A DNA stretch of 64,000 nucleotides from JASHPR01 sp963808705 (GCA_963808705.1 CAWEHB010000005.1:124001-188000); one strand, 5' to 3'. Shown: positions 51,316 to 60,680, counted from the first letter of the stretch. The notes: generated by a model not told the origin, from the sequence alone. Program-made: numbers and translations.

Positions 51316-51615
51316 ATGACGGACAGCGACGAAGTCAGCAACAGCAGAAACTGGCCGCAGGTACGGAGCGCCCCGCTGGTGACCGGCGGAACGCTCGTCG
51401 CGGTCGGCGGCCTGATCGCGCTCGCGGGCGTGATCGTCGGCGGCATGCACCTCATCGCGGCCACCCGGCAGTGGATCAGCGAGATGGAAGTGCCGCCGAG
51501 CGAACTGGCCAGGCTCAAGTGGGCGCAGGCCAAGGCGGCGGCCACCGCCGGGGCCAGCGCCTGGCAGAACGGCACCGGCCCCGGCGCCGTCATCGTTGAG
51601 GAGCCCGCGCCGTAA
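51316..51615 (+). CDS. Small membrane protein of unknown function
   Basis: 99 residues from ATG 51316. One clear hydrophobic segment with Gly/Val (GGTLVAVGGLIALAGVIVGG, about residues 24-43) is followed by a cytoplasmic-looking helix (ELARLKWAQAKAAATAGASA). I do not recognise the family precisely; similar single-gene small proteins are frequent in actinomycetes. Preceded by the strong palindrome. Confidence 0.75.
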   Translation: MTDSDEVSNSRNWPQVRSAPLVTGGTLVAVGGLIALAGVIVGGMHLIAATRQWISEMEVPPSELARLKWAQAKAAATAGASAWQNGTGPGAVIVEEPAP

Positions 51616-51664
51616 GCACCGGGCGGCGCCGCCGCCGGGCATCACCCGGGCATCACCCGGGGCA

Positions 51665-52615
51665 TCACAAGATCGCAATCGGGTTGACCGGGGAGCCGGT
51701 TCCCCGGACCAGCCGGAGCGGCGCGATCACGCAGCAGAACGACCAGCGGCCCGCCTCCGCGCAGAGCCGGGCCAGGTCGTCGAGCTGCAGCCAGTCGAGC
51801 AGGTGCAGGCCCATCGCGTTGACGGCCAGCACGTGCACCGGGAAGTCGACGCCCTCGGCGGCGCTGGGGAAGGTGTCGTTGTTACTGTCGCTGCCCAGCA
51901 CGGCGATGCGCCGCTCGGCCACGAGTTCCAGCGCCTCGGGATGCAGCCCGGTACGGGCGCGGGCCGAGTCCCACGGGCCGAGCTCGGCCCGCCGCCGCCG
52001 GTGCCCGACCCGGATGAACAGCAGGTCGCCCTGGCCGATGCGCACCTGCTGCGCGTCGGCGGCCCGGATCAGGTCGCCGGCGGTCACGTGATCACCGGGC
52101 TCGAGCCAGGGAACCCCGTGCAGCCGCGGGATGTCCAGCAGGACGCCGCGGCCGACGATCCCGTTGCGCGCGGTCTCGATGGAGAGCTCCGACGCCCCGG
52201 CCGCGCCCACGGAGTCCGCGGGCACGTCGTTGTAGAGCCGGGCGCGGTAGATGACGTGGCACAGGGCGTCGATGTGACTGTCGGCGTTCCCGTGAATGTT
52301 CATGGCCAGCCGGTCCGTGGCAAAGGACAGCCCGGCCGGATCGGCCTGGTCCCCGGCCGGGCTGGTCATCTCGTGCACGGCGGGATCGGGGTTGTCGGGG
52401 GCCACGCGGCTCTCGATCGACGCGGCGAGGGTCACCGTCCGGCCCAGCCGGACCTCGGCCGCCGCGGCCAGCACCTGCTCCGGCGTGATGTAGTTCAGCC
52501 CGCCCCGCCGGTCGGCGGGCCCCCAGGCCGCCGCGGCCCGCAGCCGCTGGTACAGGGCGGCGAAGCTCGCGGCGTCCATGAGCGGCCCGGGCCCGGGACC
52601 CGGCGGCGTGGTCAT
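51665..52615 (-). CDS. Cyclase-family (kynurenine formamidase-like) hydrolase
   Basis: 316 residues from ATG 52615, overlapping the upstream kinase-like gene by four bases. NIHGNADSHIDALCHVIY contains the His/Asp metal site of the cyclase family (usual HxGTHxDxxxH), here altered in the GT position. LDIPRLHGVPWLEPGDHVT and GQGDLLFIRVGH are also typical. Members hydrolyse amides or lactones (e.g. N-formylkynurenine); the substrate here is unknown. The same frame stays open upstream through the next gene, but homology begins at this start. Confidence 0.88.
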   Translation of the reverse strand: MTTPPGPGPGPLMDAASFAALYQRLRAAAAWGPADRRGGLNYITPEQVLAAAAEVRLGRTVTLAASIESRVAPDNPDPAVHEMTSPAGDQADPAGLSFATDRLAMNIHGNADSHIDALCHVIYRARLYNDVPADSVGAAGASELSIETARNGIVGRGVLLDIPRLHGVPWLEPGDHVTAGDLIRAADAQQVRIGQGDLLFIRVGHRRRRAELGPWDSARARTGLHPEALELVAERRIAVLGSDSNNDTFPSAAEGVDFPVHVLAVNAMGLHLLDWLQLDDLARLCAEAGRWSFCCVIAPLRLVRGTGSPVNPIAIL

Positions 52616-53595
52616 GACCGCCCCGCGGCCACCAGGCCCAGTTCGCTGACCGTCGAGCCGGACAGCAGCCGCACCGTCCGCGCCGCCCGGGATGGCCGTA
52701 CCGCGCGGCGGGGCAGCCGAACCCGGAGCACGCCCGGCAGCGACTCGAAGACCAGCGGGGGATCCATCCGCAGGGCCTCGCCGTCGATCCCGATCTCCAC
52801 CGGGCCGCCCGAATTGACCTCGAACCGCGGCGCGCTCCACTCCAGCCAGCCCGGGAAGCGGCGGACCTGGCCGGCCGCCTCGAGCGCCACGAACCGGCTG
52901 GCCTGCGCCGCGTCGGCGATCCTGGTCGCGACGATCCCGAGCACGCCGAGGTTGAGCCGCGGCCGCGTGCCCATGTTCCCTAGGTGATCCATCCGGTACG
53001 GGTCGTTGGACACCAGGATCAGGTGCGCGGTCGGGTAGTCGGCGCCGGGGCCGCGGAAGCGCAGGTCGAGGGGCTTCGCCTCCGGCCCGAGCAGCTCCGG
53101 CAGGATCGACGCGGCCGTGCTGATCTTCGCGTCGCGGTACTCGGGCGACTGGACCACCTTCGCGTACAGCCCGAGCGACGCGTTGTTCACGAAGATCCGG
53201 CCGTTGACCGAGGCCAGATCGATCCGGCGCTCGAACGCGTCCCCGAACGCGTCCAGCGCCCCGACCACGTCGCTGCGGTCCAGCCCGAGGTCGAGCGCGA
53301 AGTGATTCCTGGTTCCGGCGGGCACGCACACGTGCGGCACGTTGCGGCGGCTGGCCACGGTGGCGACCAGCGCCTGCGAGCCGTCGCCGCCGGCCATCCC
53401 GATCACGTCCGCGATGCGCGCGATGGCGTCCTCGGCCAGCTGCAGCAGGTCGTCGCCGGGCTGCAGCACGATGGGCTCGATGCCCCGTTTCTCGCACTCG
53501 TCGGCCAGGCGGAACTTCTCGGCCTTCCCGCCCCCGGACTTCAGGTTCATGATCAGGACGGGATGCCCGGCGGGCGCCGCCGGCGAGGCGCGCAT
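52612..53595 (-). CDS. Diacylglycerol kinase family lipid/sphingosine kinase-like catalytic domain
   Basis: 327 residues from ATG 53595, for which no Shine-Dalgarno is visible. HPVLIMNLKSGGGKAEKF and GMAGGDGSQALVATVA are the ATP-binding motifs of DAGK_cat (GGDGT type), and VPAGTRNHFALDLGL follows. Actinobacterial homologues often have an N-terminal membrane part. Exactly such a part lies immediately upstream in a shifted frame (53596-53968), so this ATG is probably internal to a longer gene. Confidence 0.85.
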   Translation of the reverse strand: MRASPAAPAGHPVLIMNLKSGGGKAEKFRLADECEKRGIEPIVLQPGDDLLQLAEDAIARIADVIGMAGGDGSQALVATVASRRNVPHVCVPAGTRNHFALDLGLDRSDVVGALDAFGDAFERRIDLASVNGRIFVNNASLGLYAKVVQSPEYRDAKISTAASILPELLGPEAKPLDLRFRGPGADYPTAHLILVSNDPYRMDHLGNMGTRPRLNLGVLGIVATRIADAAQASRFVALEAAGQVRRFPGWLEWSAPRFEVNSGGPVEIGIDGEALRMDPPLVFESLPGVLRVRLPRRAVRPSRAARTVRLLSGSTVSELGLVAAGRS

Positions 53596-53968
53596 GGCGG
53601 CCGCGCGGGCCCGGAAGGGCCGGCCCTCGCAGCGCGTAGCGCGCCGACGCCACCGACACCACAGACACCACGATGAGCAGGACCAGCGGGCGCCAGTTGA
53701 AGTCGTCGAAGGCCAGGGTCACGCCCAGCGCCGCGACGGCCGCGACCACGACGATCAGCGCGATGACCCGGATGATCCCGCGCCTGGACACGGCGTACCA
53801 GCCGGCCATGACGCAGATGATCAGGCTGATGATCGCCACCAGCACGGTGACGATATGGATCACCGCGCCGATCAGCAGGAGTCCAACAGCGGCCACCATG
53901 GCGAGCAGGGCCACCACGGCCGCCACGCGCGACCCGGCCGACGGGCGGAGCGCCTCGTTCTCTGGCAC
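53596..53968 (-). pseudogene. N-terminal membrane part of the DAGK-family gene, frame-separated
   Basis: From ATG 53968 the protein has about four hydrophobic segments (AVVALLAMVAAVGLLLIGAV, IISLIICVMAGWYAV, VIALIVVVAAVAALGV, LVLLIVVSVVSVASARYAL). At about 53624 a GGG on the minus strand (CTGCGAGGGCCGG) puts it out of frame with the kinase. With one G fewer it reads YALRGRPFRARAAAMRASP, joining both parts into one protein of about 450 residues. A single inserted base, real or artefactual, is the simplest explanation. Confidence 0.75.
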
Positions 53969-54126
53969 CCATCCTCCCGGGGAATCGCGCCAGCCTATCC
54001 CGATCGCGGGGTCACGGCCTGCCTGGGCGGCCCGCGCCGCCCCCTTATCACCCGCCGGGGGTGGCGTCCGGCGGGCGCCGGGCCTGATGGACTGGGCCGG
54101 ACCATCACCTTCAAGGAGGACACACC

Positions 54127-54633
54127 ATGGCTGACCTGATCGCCATCGGATATCCGGATGAGACGACCGCGACCGCCGCGGCCGATGAGGCCCGGCGGCT
54201 GGCCCAGGACCTGATCATCCAGCCGGACGCGATCGCGGTGATCGTCCGGGACAAGGACGGCACCTACCACGTCCACACCGACCATCACCCCGTCGGCGCC
54301 GGGGCGACCTGGGGCATGTTCTGGGGGTTCCTGTTCGGCCTGCTGTTCTTCATCCCCGTCTTCGGCCTGGCCATCGGCGCCGGGCTGGGCGCGCTGATGG
54401 GCAAGCTGGCCAAGACCAGCATCGACAAGCAGTTCCAGGAGCAGGTCCGGGACATGGTCAAGCCGGGTACCTCGTGCCTGTTCCTGATGCTGGAGAAGGT
54501 GACCCCGGACAAGGCCGTCGAGGCGATGAGCAAGTTCGGCGGCACCGTGTTGAAGACGTCCCTGTCCAAGGACGACGAGAAGGAACTCCAGGACGCGCTG
54601 CACGGCGGCGGCGAGACGGCCGCCGCGCAGTAG
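54127..54633 (+). CDS. DUF1269 family membrane protein
   Basis: 168 residues. DLIAIGYPDETTATAAADEARRL at the start, a central Gly-rich hairpin of two membrane segments (TWGMFWGFLFGLLFFIPVFG; AIGAGLGALMGKL) and KPGTSCLFLMLEKVTPDKAVEAM are the pattern of DUF1269. Function unknown. The ATG follows AAGGAGG. Confidence 0.92.
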   Translation: MADLIAIGYPDETTATAAADEARRLAQDLIIQPDAIAVIVRDKDGTYHVHTDHHPVGAGATWGMFWGFLFGLLFFIPVFGLAIGAGLGALMGKLAKTSIDKQFQEQVRDMVKPGTSCLFLMLEKVTPDKAVEAMSKFGGTVLKTSLSKDDEKELQDALHGGGETAAAQ

Positions 54634-54735
54634 TCCGCGCGCCTGATCCCGTCCGTCCCCGCGACCCGCGGGCCGTGCCGTGATGATGCCAGGAGGCTGC
54701 CACGGCCGCGTCACCCGCGCCGGGTGAGGTGATCC

Positions 54736-56534
54736 GTGCGGCCCATCGACCCGCGCCTGCTGCGTTACGCGCGGGCGGCCCGGGGCTACCTGGCCACCGC
54801 GGTCGGTCTCGGGCTCGCGGCGACGGCGCTGATCCTGGCCCAGGCGGGGCTGCTGGCCCGCGCGCTCGCGACCGCGGCGCGCCCCACGGCGGCCCCGCTC
54901 TGGGGCACGCTGCTGGCGCTGTTGTGCGTCGTGGCGGCCCGGGCGGTGGTGGCGTACGGCGGAGAGGCGGCCGCGCTGCGGGCGGCCGCCTCGGTGAAAT
55001 CGCAGCTGCGGCGCGCGCTCGCCGCCCGCGCCCTGGGGCTCGGCCCGGCCTGGCTGGGCGGCCAGCAGACCGGGGAGGTCACCACGCTGGCCACCCGGGG
55101 ACTGGACGGACTCGATCCTTACTTTGCACGCTACGTCCCGCAGTTGATCCTGGCGGTCGCGGTCCCCGTCGCGGTGCTGGTGCGGGTGGCGGTCGCCGAC
55201 TGGATCTCCGCGGTCGTCATCGCCGTCACGCTGCCGCTGATCCCGCTGTTCGCGGTGCTGGTGGGCTGGCATACCAAGGCCCGCACGCGGCGGCAGTGGC
55301 GGCTGCTCGCCACCCTGGCCGGGCACTTCCTCGACGTGGTCGAGGGCCTGCCCACCCTCAAGATCTTCGGCCGGGCCCGGGCGCAGGAGGAGGTGATCGG
55401 GAAGGTCACCGGCGAGTACCGGGCCACCACCATGTCCGCGCTCCGGGTCGCGTTCCTGTCCGCGCTGGTGCTCGAGCTGGCCGCCTCGGTCGCCACGGCC
55501 CTGGTCGCGGTCGAGGTGGGGCTACGGCTGCTCTACGGCCACATGGCGTACGAGACCGCGCTGCTGGTGCTGCTGCTGACGCCCGAGGCCTTCCTGCCGC
55601 TGCGGTCGGTCAGCGCCCAGTTCCACGCCAGCATGGAGGGCGCCGCCGCGGCCGGGCGGGTCCTGGACATCCTGGACACCGAGCCGGGCCCGGTGCCGGC
55701 CGGCTGGGTGCCGGCCGGCGGGGTGCCGGCCGGCGGGTGCCGGCCGCCACCGGGCGCCCCGGCCGGGCGGCCGCGGCCGTGGACCTGCGGGCCGAGGAGA
55801 TCACGCTGAGCGAGGTCACCGTGGCCTATCCCGGACGGCGCCGGCCCGCGCTCGACGCGGTGAGCCTGGCGATCCGGCCGGGGGAGCGCATCCTGGTGAC
55901 CGGGCCGAGCGGCGCGGGCAAGAGCACGCTGCTGGCGCTGCTGCTGCGGTTCGCGGCGCCGGCCGCGGGCACCATCCAGGCCGGCGGCGCCGGCCTGGCC
56001 GCGATCGGCGACGACCAGTGGCGCGCCCAGCTCGCCTGGGTGCCCCAGCAGCCGCACCTGTTCGCGGGCAGCGTGGCCGACAACATCGCGCTCGGCCGGC
56101 CGGGCGCGAGCCCCGAGGCGATCCGGCAGGCGGCCCGGCTGGCCGGCGCCGCGGAGTTCATCGAGGCCCTGCCGGGCGGGTACCAGACCGTGCTCGGCGA
56201 GCGCGCGCTGCGGCTGTCCTCGGGCCAGCGGCAGAAGATCGCGCTGGCCCGGGCGTTTCTGCGGGATGCGCCGCTGCTGCTGCTCGACGAGCCCGCCGCT
56301 CACCTGGACCCGGCCAGCACCCGGCAGATCGTGGCGGCCCTCGAGACCGCGCTGGCCGACCGCACCGTCGTCCTGGTCAGCCACGGCCCGGGCCTGGCCC
56401 CGGTGGCCAGCCGCGTCATCCGCCTGGACCAGGGGAAGCTGGCCGCCGTGCCCGGCCCGCCCGGCCCGCCCGCGCCCTCCCTGGCCGGGTCCGCCGGGCT
56501 GTCCGGGGTGACCGCCGCGGCGGTGATCCCATGA
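54736..56534 (+). pseudogene. cydD: CydD, thiol exporter subunit (cytochrome bd assembly), frameshifted
   Basis: ABC exporter half with an N-terminal six-helix membrane domain (GTG 54736 onward) and a C-terminal NBD: GPSGAGKST, LSSGQRQKIALARAF, LLLLDEPAAHLD. The two parts are in different frames. The break lies in a 15-bp tandem repeat (55693-55751) where the third unit is 14 bases. Adding one G gives VPAGGVPAATGRPGRAAAA and a continuous 599-residue CydD. CydDC exports cysteine and glutathione to allow cytochrome bd maturation; no cydAB lies nearby. The stop overlaps cydC's ATG. Confidence 0.88.
55693..55751 (+). repeat. 15-bp tandem repeat with a 14-bp unit inside cydD
   Basis: Four units start with GTGCCGGCCGGC/GTGCCGGCCGCC at 55693, 55708, 55723 and 55737. 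The third is one base short, which breaks the cydD frame. It encodes a variable VPAGG/VPAGW linker between the membrane domain and NBD. Confidence 0.95.
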
Positions 56535-58285
56535 CCATGCCCGCGCGCCGCCCGCTGCTGCGGCTGCTGTGGCTGGCCCGGCCGATGCGCGGCCAGTTGC
56601 TGGTGTCGGTCCTGGCCGGCGCGGCCGCCACCGGCTGCGGCGTGGCGCTGCTCGCCGTGTCCGGGTTCCTGCTCGCCCGGGCCTCCGAGCACCCCAGCAT
56701 CGTGGTGCTCTCCGTGGCCATCGTCGCGGTCCGCGGGCTGTCCGTCGGCCGGGGAGTGTTCCGCTACATCGAGCGCCTGGCCTCCCACGACGTCGCGTTC
56801 CGGGTCCTGGCCGACATCCGGGTGGCGATCTACCGGCGGCTGGAGCGGCTGGCCCCGGCCGGGCTGGCCGCCTTCCGCTCGGGCGACCTGCTGGCCCGCC
56901 TGATCAGCGACGTGGACGCCACCCAGGACCTGTTCATCCGCGGGGTGGGCCCGCCGCTGGCCGCGGCGCTGGTCGGCGCGGGCGCGGTCACCGCGTGCCT
57001 GTTCATCCTCGCGCCGGCCGGCGGCGTGCTCGCCCTGGGGCTGCTGACGGCCGGGGTCATGGTCCCGGCCCTGGCCGTCGCGGCGTCGCGTCGCGCCGCC
57101 CGGGTCACCGCCCCGGCGCGCGGCGAGCTGAGCGCGACCATGACCGACCTGCTGTCCGGTGCCGCCGAACTGCAGGCGTTCGGCGCCCAGGACGCCGGCC
57201 TCGCCGCCGTCGCCGCCGCGGACCACCAGCTGACGTCGCTGGCCCGGCGCTCTGCCGCCGCGGCCGGCCTGGGCAGCGGGCTCATGGTCGCGGTCTCCGG
57301 CATCACCCTGTGGGGGGTCCTCTTCCTGGGGGTGGCGGCCGTGGCCGACGGGACGATGACCCGGGTGCCGCTGGCCGTGGTGACCCTCACCGCGCTGGCC
57401 GCCTTCGAGGCCGTCACCGCCCTGCCCGCGGCCGCCCTCCAGCTCGGCGACTCCCGCGGCGCGGCCGAGCGGATCGGCGCGGTCCTCGACGCGCCTGACC
57501 CGGTCGTCGATCCCGTGGCACCCCGCCCGCTGCCCGCCGGGCCGGTGCGGGTCCGCCTGCGCGGCGTCCAGGTCCGGTACCAGCCGCACGGGCCGCTCGC
57601 GCTGGACGGATTCGACCTTGACCTGGGGCCCGGGCGGAGAGTGGCGCTGGTCGGGCCCAACGGCGCGGGCAAATCCACGGTGGCCTCCGTGCTGCTGCGC
57701 TTCTGCGACCCGGTCGGCGGCTCGGTCACCCTGGGCGGCGCCGGGGACCGCGCCGACGGCGCCCACGCCGACCTGGCCAGCTATGCCGCCGACGACGTGC
57801 GCACGGTGATCGGCGGCTGCCCCCAGGACCCGCACATCTTCGACGCGACCGTCCGGGAGAACCTGCGCCTGGCCCGGCCGGACGCGGGCGACGACGAGCT
57901 GGCCGCCGCGGCGGCCAGCGCCCGGCTGCTTCCCTGGATCGAGTCGCTGCCCCGGGGCTGGGACACCCGCGTCGGCGCCCGGGGCGCGGCCATGTCCGGC
58001 GGGGAGCGGCAGCGGCTCGCCCTGGCCCGGGCGCTGCTGGCCGGCCCGGACCTGCTGATACTCGACGAGCCCACGGCTCACCTCGACCCCGAGGCCGCCT
58101 CCGCGCTCACCGCCGACCTGCTCGCGGTCACCGCGGGCCGGGCCACCCTGCTCATCACCCACGACCTCGAGGGACTCGACCAGGTCGACGAGATCATCGT
58201 CTTGGACCAGGGCAAGGTGGCGCAGCGCGGCACACACCGCGAGCTGATGCGCGCCGACGGTCCGTACCGGCAGCTGCGCGGGTGA
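56531..58285 (+). CDS. cydC: CydC, thiol exporter subunit
   Basis: 584 residues from ATG 56531, overlapping cydD by four bases. The membrane domain shows VSGFLLARASEHPSIVVLSV and RGVFRYIERLASHDVAFRVL, characteristic of CydC. The NBD has VGPNGAGKSTVASVLLRF, MSGGERQRLALARAL, LLILDEPTAHLD and the switch His (LITHDLEG). It pairs with CydD to form the heterodimeric exporter. Confidence 0.94.
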   Translation: MTMPARRPLLRLLWLARPMRGQLLVSVLAGAAATGCGVALLAVSGFLLARASEHPSIVVLSVAIVAVRGLSVGRGVFRYIERLASHDVAFRVLADIRVAIYRRLERLAPAGLAAFRSGDLLARLISDVDATQDLFIRGVGPPLAAALVGAGAVTACLFILAPAGGVLALGLLTAGVMVPALAVAASRRAARVTAPARGELSATMTDLLSGAAELQAFGAQDAGLAAVAAADHQLTSLARRSAAAAGLGSGLMVAVSGITLWGVLFLGVAAVADGTMTRVPLAVVTLTALAAFEAVTALPAAALQLGDSRGAAERIGAVLDAPDPVVDPVAPRPLPAGPVRVRLRGVQVRYQPHGPLALDGFDLDLGPGRRVALVGPNGAGKSTVASVLLRFCDPVGGSVTLGGAGDRADGAHADLASYAADDVRTVIGGCPQDPHIFDATVRENLRLARPDAGDDELAAAAASARLLPWIESLPRGWDTRVGARGAAMSGGERQRLALARALLAGPDLLILDEPTAHLDPEAASALTADLLAVTAGRATLLITHDLEGLDQVDEIIVLDQGKVAQRGTHRELMRADGPYRQLRG

Positions 58286-58298
58286 CCCGCGGCTGCCC

Positions 58299-58304
58299 TA
58301 GACT
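58299..58304 (+). promoter_or_regulatory. Probable -10 element for tig
   Basis: TAGACT at 58299-58304, about 100 bases before the tig start, matches the actinobacterial TAnnnT -10. A -35 element is not obvious. The predicted leader would contain the 13-bp direct repeat. Confidence 0.35.
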
Positions 58305-58312
58305 GGGCGGCC

Positions 58313-58342
58313 TAGCCGTGCGTGATCAGTAGCCGTGCGTGA
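58313..58342 (+). repeat. 13-bp direct repeat in the tig leader
   Basis: TAGCCGTGCGTGA occurs at 58313-58325 and 58330-58342 (17-base period), just before the trigger factor gene. Confidence 0.9.
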
Positions 58343-58404
58343 CCACCGTGCCCGGGCTCCGGCGTGATGCCTGCCCGGGCGGGGAGCCGAGGAGTGACCC
58401 CGAC

Positions 58405-59841
58405 GTGAAGACCGACGTCGAAGAGCTGAGCCCGACCCGAGTCCGGCTCACCATCGAGGTTCCGTTCGACGAGCTGAAGCCGAACGTCGACCGCGCGTAC
58501 CGTGAGGTCGCCCGCCAGGTCCGGGTGCCTGGCTTCCGGCCGGGGCGGGTCCCGCCGCGCGTCATCGACCAGCGCATCGGGCGCGGCGCCGTGCTCGAGC
58601 AGGCGGTGAACGACGCCGTCCCGGAGCTGTACGGCAGGGCGCTCGAGGAGCACGACGTCTACGCGCTCGGCCAGCCGGCCGTGGAGATCACCAAGCTCGA
58701 CGACGGCAAGGAGCTCGCGTTCACCGCGGAGGTCGACGTCCGGCCGAAGTTCGACCTGCCCGGCATCGACGGGCTGCCGGTGACGGTCGACGATGCCGAG
58801 GTCACCCCGGACCAGGTCGAGGAGTACATCGGCTCGCTGCGGGAGAGGTTCGCCTCGCTGAAGGGCACCGACCGGCCGGCCGCCGAGGGTGACTTCGTCT
58901 CGATCGACCTGTCCGCCGAGATTGACGGCAAGCCGGTCGAAGACGCGCAGGCCAGCGGAGTCTCCTACGAGGTCGGCAGCGGGCAGATGCTCGACGGGCT
59001 CGATGAGGCCCTGAGCGGGATGTCCGCGGGCGAGACGAAGACGTTCTCCGCGGAGCTGGCCGGCGGCAAGCTGGCCGGCCAGCAGGCCGACGTGACCGTG
59101 ACCGTCTCGAGCGTCAAGGTCAAGGAACTGCCGGAACTCGACGATGACTTCGCCCAGTCCGCCAGCGAGTTCGATACCCTCGGCGAGCTGCGGGCCGGCA
59201 CCAGGACGCAGCTGGAGAGCATGCGGCGGGTCGGCCAGGCGGGACAGGCCCGGGAGCGGGCGCTGGACGCGCTGCTCGCCCGGGTCGACATGCCGCTGCC
59301 CGAGGACCTGGTCGGCCGCGAGATCGCCAGCCGCCGGCAGTCGCTCGCCGACCGGCTGGAGCGCTCAGGCAACACCATGGAGGAATACCTCGAGGCCATC
59401 GGCTCCACCGCCGAGCAGCTCGACGAGCAGCTCGGCCAGGACGCCCGCCGCAGCGTCAAGGCCGAGTTCATCCTGGACAAGCTGGCGACCCAGGAAGAGC
59501 TCGGCGTGAGCCAGGAAGAGCTGGCCGCGTACGTGACCGAGCAGGCCTACCGGATGGGCGTCCCGCCGGACCGCCTGGCCAAGGAGCTGGCGGAGCGGGG
59601 CCAGCTCGCCGCGGTGGCCGCCGACGTGCTGCGGGGTAAGGCGCTCACGCTGCTCGCGGAGCGGGCCAAGGTCACCGACGAGTCGGGGCATGAGGTCGAT
59701 CTGACGCCCGCCGTCGAGGAGGTCCCGGACGACGCGGAGGACGCCGCCGAGGAAGTCTCGGACGACGCCGAGGACTCCGCCGAGCCCGCGGCGGACGATG
59801 ATGACTCCGACGCCGGCGAAGACCCGCAGCCGGCGTCATGA
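58405..59841 (+). CDS. tig: Trigger factor
   Basis: Ribosome-bound chaperone and peptidyl-prolyl isomerase, 478 residues from GTG 58405. VPGFRPGRVPPRVIDQRIG is the ribosome-binding signature, and residues about 155-240 form the FKBP-type PPIase domain (AEGDFVSIDLSAEIDG; LDGLDEALSGMSAGETK). The C-terminal arms follow and the protein ends in a strongly acidic Asp/Glu tail (from about 435), as in other actinomycetes. It stands at the head of the conserved clp block. Confidence 0.96.
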   Translation: MKTDVEELSPTRVRLTIEVPFDELKPNVDRAYREVARQVRVPGFRPGRVPPRVIDQRIGRGAVLEQAVNDAVPELYGRALEEHDVYALGQPAVEITKLDDGKELAFTAEVDVRPKFDLPGIDGLPVTVDDAEVTPDQVEEYIGSLRERFASLKGTDRPAAEGDFVSIDLSAEIDGKPVEDAQASGVSYEVGSGQMLDGLDEALSGMSAGETKTFSAELAGGKLAGQQADVTVTVSSVKVKELPELDDDFAQSASEFDTLGELRAGTRTQLESMRRVGQAGQARERALDALLARVDMPLPEDLVGREIASRRQSLADRLERSGNTMEEYLEAIGSTAEQLDEQLGQDARRSVKAEFILDKLATQEELGVSQEELAAYVTEQAYRMGVPPDRLAKELAERGQLAAVAADVLRGKALTLLAERAKVTDESGHEVDLTPAVEEVPDDAEDAAEEVSDDAEDSAEPAADDDDSDAGEDPQPAS

Positions 59842-59908
59842 CCTGCGGGCCCCGGGCCGCGGCGGCGTCATGGCGCCACCGCGGCCGCAGTGGCGCGCCG
59901 GGAGCCTG

Positions 59909-59922
59909 CGCCCACAGCGAAC
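59909..59922. promoter_or_regulatory. ClgR-type operator upstream of clpP1
   Basis: CGC-CCACA-GCGAAC is the exact reverse complement of GTTCGC-N5-GCG, the ClgR binding motif described for actinobacterial clp and lon genes. It is 120 bases before the clpP1 start in the 200-base tig-clpP1 gap; a TATGGT (59961-59966) downstream could be the -10. ClgR normally activates clpP1P2 under protein stress. Confidence 0.6.
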
Positions 59923-60041
59923 AGGCGCCGGCCGTGGACTTCCTGGCCCTGGCCGCGGGTTATGGTCACTGCAATGACATCACCGCCCGGCGGTCCATGA
60001 CACCGGGCAGAGAATAGAGATAAGAGAGCGAGGAGGGCATC

Positions 60042-60680
60042 GTGACCACGCCCGCCCCTGACGACCCCCTGGCGCCCCTGGTGGCGCGTGTCGCGGAAGC
60101 CCCGCCCATGCCCCTGGGCGAGCAGCTGTTCCAGCGCCTGTTGCGGCACCGGATCGTCGTCCTCGGCCAGCAGGTCGACGACGACCTGGCCAACCGGGTC
60201 TGCGCGGAGCTCATCCTGCTCGCGGCGGAGGACGACAAGCGGGACATCAACCTCTACATCAACTCTCCCGGGGGCTCGGTCACCGCGGGCATGGCCATCT
60301 ACGACGTCATGCAGTACGTGCCGAACGATGTCGCCACCTACGCGATGGGCATGGCCGCCTCCATGGGCCAGTTCCTGCTCTGCGCCGGCGCCGCCGGCAA
60401 GCGCTACGCGATGCCGCACGCGTCGATCCTGATGCACCAGCCGCACGGCGGGATCGGCGGCACCGCCACCGACATCAGGATCCAGGCCGAGCAGATCCTG
60501 TACCTGAAGCGCACGCTGGCCGAGCGCATCGCGATGCACACCGGCCAGACCGTCGAGCAGATCGAGATCGACTCCGACCGGGACCGCTGGTTCACCGCGG
60601 ATGAGGCCAAGGACTACGGATTCGTGGACCGGGTGATCCGCAACGCCACCGAGGTCCCGTCGGAAGGCCCGGTTTCTTGA
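60042..60680 (+). CDS. clpP1: ATP-dependent Clp protease proteolytic subunit 1
   Basis: 212 residues from GTG 60042 behind GAGGAGG. The serine protease triad is S107 (MGMAASMGQFLL), H132 (LMHQPHGG) and an Asp in IDSDRDRWFTADEA. INSPGGSVTAGMAIYD lines the chamber entrance. It forms a mixed tetradecamer with ClpP2, fed by ClpX or ClpC. Its stop overlaps the region before clpP2, with co-transcription. Confidence 0.95.
   Translation: MTTPAPDDPLAPLVARVAEAPPMPLGEQLFQRLLRHRIVVLGQQVDDDLANRVCAELILLAAEDDKRDINLYINSPGGSVTAGMAIYDVMQYVPNDVATYAMGMAASMGQFLLCAGAAGKRYAMPHASILMHQPHGGIGGTATDIRIQAEQILYLKRTLAERIAMHTGQTVEQIEIDSDRDRWFTADEAKDYGFVDRVIRNATEVPSEGPVS

Noticed and set aside
51665..53968. One 767-residue protein joining membrane part and cyclase in a continuous frame
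   Set aside because: Between the two homologous parts the frame is a shadow of the DAGK domain; the open frame is a GC effect.
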